Below, one piece after another: positions 59,109 through 64,000 of a stretch of DNA of 64,000 nucleotides. The stretch is from Mesorhizobium loti (GTDB lineage Bacteria > Pseudomonadota > Alphaproteobacteria > Rhizobiales > Rhizobiaceae): contig NZ_CP033334.1 in the NCBI RefSeq assembly GCF_013170705.1, positions 3,635,501 through 3,699,500 on the forward strand, read 5' to 3'. Below the pieces are notes generated by a model. That model ran no database searches. It saw only the letters and a list, made by a program, of their open reading frames with translations, and was not told the origin of the DNA. Both the position numbers and the translations under genes were made by a program. The first letter of the stretch is position 1. Each line of letters begins with the position of its first letter.

Positions 59109-62100
59109 TTACGGCGCCTTGATCTCCATCATGCCGGTGGCGGTGCGGGCCGAATATCGCGGCCGGTACATGTCTTCCACCGTCGCCGCCGGATGGGCGT
59201 AGGTACCCGGGGTCACGGCGCGCACGACATAGGCGAGCGTCAGATTGTGGTCATGGTCGCCGTCGGCCGGGTTGAATGCCGCGACGAAACGGTCGTCGCG
59301 GAATTCGAGGTGAGCGGCGTCGGTCTGTGCCAGCCAGGAGAAGTTCATCAATTGGGCGCTGGAGACCAGGCCGGGATTGTCGATCTCGAAGCCGGCCGGC
59401 AAGAGGTCGGTGACCAGCAGGCGCGACGGCCAGCTGTTCTGCTCGGTGACCTTGAGCACGACGACATAGCGCTCGTTCTGGGTTGCCTCCGTCACATTGG
59501 CTTCCGTGCCATCGAGCTTGTAGTAGGTACGGCTGATGGTGAAGCCGTCGCCGCCGGCCGGCAAGGGCTGGATCGGCGACGCCACGCTGGTGACGACGGC
59601 CTGCAGCGGGGTCTTGCCGGTGTTGGCGATTTCGAGCGGGCTGTCCACCAGCTCGGAGCCGTTGACCTGGTTGGAATAGCCGCCTGAATGCGGCGCGCCG
59701 TTGACGGTCAGGGTGATCGAATCATTGCCTTCCTTCAGCGCGCGGGCCGCCAGCAGCATCCAGGAATCGTCCTGGGTGCTGGTCCAGCGGGCTTCGGCGC
59801 GTTCCCTGGTCACCAGCTTGACCAGCTCCGGCACGATCGTCGACACGGGCTTCGATTCCGCCGCCAGCGACAGCATCGCCGCGCCGTCACGCAGCGCCGA
59901 GCCGTAGTCGGAGCGGTACCAGTCGTAGTCGCTGCTCGACTTGGCGAGCTGCAGCGCGGTCTTGAACGTCGCTTCCGAGCGCTGCGTGTCGCCATAGAGC
60001 GCAAGGCTCGCCGCCAGCTGGGCAACGGCCATCGGGCTCGAGAAGGCCTCGAGCTGGGTGTCGGCATAGTAGCGCAGGTCGCCGATCGAGGCCTTCTTGT
60101 TGCGGGCCAGAACGTAGAGGGCGTAGGCGATCTCGCTGCCGCGGTCCTGTACGCTCTGGTCATAGCCGAGCGAGTTCTGCAGATTGCTCAGCGCCTGGTT
60201 CATGGCCAGAGCCGGCACGTCGTATTTCTGCTCGCGCGCCCTGGTCAGGAACTCGCTGACATAGGCGTCCAGCCACAGATCGCCGGAGCCCGGGCCCCAC
60301 AGGCCGAAGCTGCCGCTCGAGGACTGATAGCTCAGCACCTTGTAGATGGCATCCTGGATGCGGCCGTGAAGGTCGGGGTCGCTTTCCATGCCGATGCCCG
60401 AGGCCAGCTCGTTGACATAGAGAAGCGGCATGGCGCGGCTGGTGGTCTGCTCGGCGCAACCATAGGGGTAGCGGTCGAGCGTCATCAGGAGCGAGGGCAC
60501 GTCGAAGGCTGCCGCCTGCGATACGCCGACGCTGACGGAAGCGCCGTCGAGCAGGCTTGCCGCAAGCAGTTCCTTGTCGACACGCAGCGCGCCGCCATTG
60601 CCCTTGAGGTCGACCACAAGCCGCGTGGTGACCGGCAATTGCGCCGGACGTACCGGCACATAAAGCGTCTGCTCGACCTTGGTGCCGTCGGCGTGCGCAA
60701 GCCTGATGGTGAGCGAGGCATTGCCCGCCGTCTTCGCGATCAGCGGCACGGTCAGCGTCTGGCGCTTGCCCTGGGCGAGCGTCAGCTTCTGGGGCAGGGG
60801 CTTGTCGCCGGTCGACAGGTCGCCGGTCGTGTCGATCGAGAAGGCATAGTCGCCGGCCGGACCGTCGGTGTCGGCCACGTCGAGCCGCATGACGGCGTTG
60901 TCGCCAGGCGCCAGGAAGCGTGGCAGGCCGGCGGTGATGACCACGGGGTCCCGCACGATCACGTCCGACTGGGCATGGCCGACCGCTTCCTTGGTCCAGG
61001 CGACGGCCATGACGCGCACGGTGCCGTTGAACTGCGGGATATCGAAGTCGATCCGTGCCTTGCCGTCGGCGTCGAGCTCGACCGGGCCGGAGAAGAAGGC
61101 GACCAGCTTTTCGGTCGGCGGGCTGCCTTGCGCCTGCATGTTGGCGCCGTCACCGCCGGTCCTGAGCTTGCCGGTGGTGCCGAGCGACCCATCGATCAGG
61201 CGGCCATAGATGTCGCGGATCTCCATGCCCAGCATGCGCTGGCCGAAGAACCAGTTCTCCGGATCCGGCGCCTTGTAGTTGGTCAGGTTGAGGATGCCGA
61301 CATCGACGGCGGCAACCATGACATAGGCGTTGGTGCCCGGCTGCACGCCGGCCACGGAAACCGGGATCGACAGTTGCTGGCGCGGCATCGTCTTGTCCGG
61401 CGGTGTCAGGGTGACGGCGAGCTTCTTCGAGCCCGGATCGACCGTCAGCCATTTCACGCCGATGGCGCGGGCCGGCATGCGCGTCTCCTGCGCATCGCCC
61501 GGCCGGAACAGGGTCGCCGTGACATAGGCGCCGGCGCCCCAATCGTCGCCAACCGGAATGTCGACGGTACCGCCGCCGGCCGGAACGGTCGCCGTGATGG
61601 TCTTCAAGAGCTTGTCGGAACCGATATTGACCAGAAGTTCGCCGGCAAAATGCGGCGAGACTTTCAGCTTGGCCACTTCGCCCGCGGCATAGTTGTCCTT
61701 GTCGAGGGCGATCTCCAGTCCGTCAGGCGTTTCGGTGGTCGTCGAGGCGACATACCAGCCGGCGTCGAATTCATAGCTGGTCGCCGGCCCCTCGGGGTCC
61801 GAGGTCTCGACCTCGAGCCGGTACTGGCCCCAGTCGACCGGCACGGAGACGGTGGCGTCGCCATCGGCGTTGAGGTCGACCTGGCCGTTGGCGATCGACT
61901 TGGTGAAGGTAACCGGCTCGTAGTTCCACGAATTGTTGGAGCGGTACCATTGGTAATTGCGTTCGACCTTGACCAGCGTCCACTGCGCGCCCTTCAGCGC
62001 CTCGCGCTTGCCATCAGGGTCGACGGCGATCAGGCTGAACTTGGCCGTGCCGCCCTGCGGCACTTCACCATCGGCGAAGTCCGGTCTGATGCCGATCATA

Positions 62101-64000
62101 TGGCCTTGCGGACGGATGCCGATGTTGAGCGAGCGTTCGATGGCGCGGCCACCGGTTTCGCGCATGCGCACCGCCACCTTGCCGTCGACCAGCTTGGTGG
62201 TCGAGGGCAATTGATCGACGGAGATCGGGAAGGTCGCCTTGCCGTCATCGCCAACCACGGGCAGGTTGGTGAGCGGCGTTACCGTCGGCTCCGCCGACTG
62301 CTCGTCGGCGAGGCCGAAGGAAAAGTTGGGGAAGCGGTCCCAGTCGCGCGACGTCGACAGCGTCAACTCGCCTTCCAGCGCCAGGCCCGCCGCCGGCGCG
62401 CCATAGAGGAAGCGGCCGTCAATGTTGATGTTGGCGGTTTCTCCCCGCGCGATTTCCTGCTTGTCGGCCTTCATGTCGAATTCGATGCGATCCGGCACGA
62501 AATCCTCGACCAGGAACATCTGGCTGGCGACCGCCGTCTGCTTCGGGTCGGTGTGGATCGATACCGACCAGGTGCCGCGCATGGCGTTGGGTTCAAGCGG
62601 CAGGTCGACGGCATGGCCGCCGGCCGAGGCGCCGTCGCTGACGATGCGGCGATCCTCGACGCCGTCGGGGCGCGAGAAGATGAAGGTGAGCGGCAGGTTC
62701 TCGACCGCCTTGGCGGCGCCGTCGCGGGCAAGGGCCGCGACATGGACATCCTCGCCGGCGCGGTAGATGCCGCGCTCGGTCCAGGCGTAGACGTCCAGCG
62801 CACCGGGCGCCGCGCGCCCGGTGACGCCGCGGTCGGACAGGTCGAAGCCGGCCTTGGACATGTCGAGGAAGACGAAATCATTGTCGCCCTGCTTGGCCAT
62901 CAGCACGGCCGGCACCATGCCGCCGTCGCCGCGGGTGAGGCCGGGATTGAAGACGGCGTGACCGTCGGCATCCGACGTCGCGGTGCCGAGAACCTCGTTG
63001 TTGCGGGCAACCAGCGTCAGTTCGGCGCCGGCGATCGGCTTGGCGGAACCCAGCGAACGGGCAAAGACGTTGAGCCCGTCCTGGCCGGTATAGGTCGACA
63101 GGCCGATGTCGGAGACGACGAACCACTGCGTGGCCATCGAATTGTAGTCGTCGCTCTTGCCGTTGACGGCCTGGGCGGTCAGCACATAGACGCCGGGCTT
63201 GCGTTGCGGCAGCGCTTCGTCGACCGGAAAGGAGGTGGTGACCTCCTTGTTGAGGTCGTTGACGATGTCGAGCTGACCTTGCCAGACCGGCGCGCCCATC
63301 TGCTCGGAAATGTTGGAGATGTCATAGCCGTCGAGCTGGTGCAGGAACTGGTAGCCCGACAGAAGCTGCGCGAGCGACCGGTCGCCGATGCGGTAGAGCT
63401 TCATTTCGGCGGCGTTCATGTTGACGGTGACGACCGGAATGCCACGGCGCGCGCCGGCCGGCAGCACGAAGCTGTCGCCGGTGAAGCGGGCGGACGGAGC
63501 GCGATCCTGCACATAGATCGACAGCACCACGGGTGCGGCGGTCACTTCGCCAATTGCCGCCGGCAGGCCGGCGCGGAAGGTAACGTCGTAGTGCTGGCCG
63601 TGTTCGAGCCCTTCGATGCAGATCTGCTTGTCCTTGGCCTCGACGCCCTTCGGCGGAGCGTTGTCGACGGTCACGAACTGCGCGTAGTCGACACCGGTCT
63701 TGACCAGTTCCTCGGAGAATTGCGCGCAGATGCGCGGCGCGCTTGTGTCGGCATCGACGCTGTGGTCGATCACGCGGAAACCCTTGCGGGCCTTCAGATC
63801 GGCATAGTCGGCCTGGACGGCCGGCGACGTCACCAGCGCAAGGCTCGCCTCATAGGCCTGCAGCGCCGGCCGGTAGAGATCGCGCTTGTCGAGGCCGGCG
63901 CCGAGCTGTGCCAGCACGTCGGCGCGGGTCTTGGTGGTGCGCAAGAGCTTGTAGGCGTTGAAGGCGGCCGAAGTGGCGTTCATCGGCAAGGTAGACGTTT
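59109..64000 (-). CDS. alpha-2-macroglobulin-like protein (5' partial)
   Basis: About 1630 residues visible; the frame is still open at the window end, so the N-terminus (signal and perhaps PAN/apple domains) is missing. MG1/MG2-like beta-sandwich domains are followed by a bait-region area, then CAEQ (DNA 60448-60459), the thioester motif of active macroglobulins, within YPYGCAEQTTSRAMPLLYV, a thioester-domain alpha/alpha toroid and a C-terminal receptor-type domain (PAGFEIDNPGL, ending in IKAP). The protein traps proteases in the periplasm. Its gene is paired with pbpC, a combination conserved in many Gram-negative bacteria, thought to defend a breached cell wall. Confidence 0.93.
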   Translation of the reverse strand, partial: TSTLPMNATSAAFNAYKLLRTTKTRADVLAQLGAGLDKRDLYRPALQAYEASLALVTSPAVQADYADLKARKGFRVIDHSVDADTSAPRICAQFSEELVKTGVDYAQFVTVDNAPPKGVEAKDKQICIEGLEHGQHYDVTFRAGLPAAIGEVTAAPVVLSIYVQDRAPSARFTGDSFVLPAGARRGIPVVTVNMNAAEMKLYRIGDRSLAQLLSGYQFLHQLDGYDISNISEQMGAPVWQGQLDIVNDLNKEVTTSFPVDEALPQRKPGVYVLTAQAVNGKSDDYNSMATQWFVVSDIGLSTYTGQDGLNVFARSLGSAKPIAGAELTLVARNNEVLGTATSDADGHAVFNPGLTRGDGGMVPAVLMAKQGDNDFVFLDMSKAGFDLSDRGVTGRAAPGALDVYAWTERGIYRAGEDVHVAALARDGAAKAVENLPLTFIFSRPDGVEDRRIVSDGASAGGHAVDLPLEPNAMRGTWSVSIHTDPKQTAVASQMFLVEDFVPDRIEFDMKADKQEIARGETANINIDGRFLYGAPAAGLALEGELTLSTSRDWDRFPNFSFGLADEQSAEPTVTPLTNLPVVGDDGKATFPISVDQLPSTTKLVDGKVAVRMRETGGRAIERSLNIGIRPQGHMIGIRPDFADGEVPQGGTAKFSLIAVDPDGKREALKGAQWTLVKVERNYQWYRSNNSWNYEPVTFTKSIANGQVDLNADGDATVSVPVDWGQYRLEVETSDPEGPATSYEFDAGWYVASTTTETPDGLEIALDKDNYAAGEVAKLKVSPHFAGELLVNIGSDKLLKTITATVPAGGGTVDIPVGDDWGAGAYVTATLFRPGDAQETRMPARAIGVKWLTVDPGSKKLAVTLTPPDKTMPRQQLSIPVSVAGVQPGTNAYVMVAAVDVGILNLTNYKAPDPENWFFGQRMLGMEIRDIYGRLIDGSLGTTGKLRTGGDGANMQAQGSPPTEKLVAFFSGPVELDADGKARIDFDIPQFNGTVRVMAVAWTKEAVGHAQSDVIVRDPVVITAGLPRFLAPGDNAVMRLDVADTDGPAGDYAFSIDTTGDLSTGDKPLPQKLTLAQGKRQTLTVPLIAKTAGNASLTIRLAHADGTKVEQTLYVPVRPAQLPVTTRLVVDLKGNGGALRVDKELLAASLLDGASVSVGVSQAAAFDVPSLLMTLDRYPYGCAEQTTSRAMPLLYVNELASGIGMESDPDLHGRIQDAIYKVLSYQSSSGSFGLWGPGSGDLWLDAYVSEFLTRAREQKYDVPALAMNQALSNLQNSLGYDQSVQDRGSEIAYALYVLARNKKASIGDLRYYADTQLEAFSSPMAVAQLAASLALYGDTQRSEATFKTALQLAKSSSDYDWYRSDYGSALRDGAAMLSLAAESKPVSTIVPELVKLVTRERAEARWTSTQDDSWMLLAARALKEGNDSITLTVNGAPHSGGYSNQVNGSELVDSPLEIANTGKTPLQAVVTSVASPIQPLPAGGDGFTISRTYYKLDGTEANVTEATQNERYVVVLKVTEQNSWPSRLLVTDLLPAGFEIDNPGLVSSAQLMNFSWLAQTDAAHLEFRDDRFVAAFNPADGDHDHNLTLAYVVRAVTPGTYAHPAATVEDMYRPRYSARTATGMMEIKAP

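Overview
The window is a high-GC, gene-dense stretch of what looks like a Rhizobiales chromosome or large replicon, most plausibly Mesorhizobium or a close relative. That assignment is inferred from the gene repertoire (many ribose-type ABC importers, FCD-type GntR and LacI regulators, a molybdenum hydroxylase operon), from the intergenic mosaic palindromes typical of rhizobia, and from general protein flavour; no search was run. No rRNA, tRNA, CRISPR array, insertion sequence or phage gene was seen. About 58 protein genes fill the window, and both ends cut through genes.

Layout. (1) 1-11046: a ribose-type ABC importer embedded in an unusual catabolic cluster. It holds a sugar-phosphate isomerase-like protein, a DUF4432 epimerase-like protein, a desaturase-like di-iron oxygenase with its own Rieske ferredoxin, a divergent PanB-like enzyme, and on the other strand an ornithine-cyclodeaminase-like protein coupled to a HutH/PAL-fold protein lacking the serine of the MIO triad, then a DHA2 exporter. 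(2) 11283-18129: a second importer with two permeases, one fused to an SMP-30/gluconolactonase-like domain, plus a free SMP-30 protein, preceded by a perfect LacI-type operator. (3) 18330-24018: an AhpD-like protein, then a calcineurin-type phosphodiesterase overlapping a Ugp-like ABC importer. (4) 24195-32225: a molybdenum hydroxylase operon (SRPBCC, FAD, 2Fe-2S, a large subunit split into two genes, MoxR-type AAA ATPase, CoxE-like VWA protein, amidohydrolase) behind an AraC regulator. (5) 32403-39465: a third ribose-type importer split into divergent transcripts, two near-duplicate FCD GntR regulators, a beta-hydroxyacid dehydrogenase and an NAD-dependent epimerase/dehydratase, sharing TTGTC-N-GACAA-like sites. 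(6) 40044-48138: an MFS carrier, a LacI regulator, a fourth ribose-type importer and a gluconokinase, with a LacI operator and an AT-rich repeat block before the binding-protein gene. (7) 48133-49818: an acyltransferase-like protein and an Rrf2 regulator. (8) 50057-55852: two sulfate-binding proteins and CysTWA, interrupted by a vapBC toxin-antitoxin pair on the opposite strand. (9) 56064-64000: a cell-wall cluster of VanX-like dipeptidase, penicillin-binding protein 1C and an alpha-2-macroglobulin-like protein.

How it works together: most of the window is a scavenging island in which each importer is paired with its own regulator and a few catabolic enzymes for sugars, sugar acids or lactones, glycerophosphodiester-like compounds and probably a heterocycle or aldehyde. 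Several binding-protein genes are followed by a strong RNA hairpin before the membrane and ATPase genes, which would favour binding protein over transporter core. The best candidate for an undescribed system is the first 9.5 kb, where several familiar enzyme folds appear to have lost their hallmark catalytic residues.
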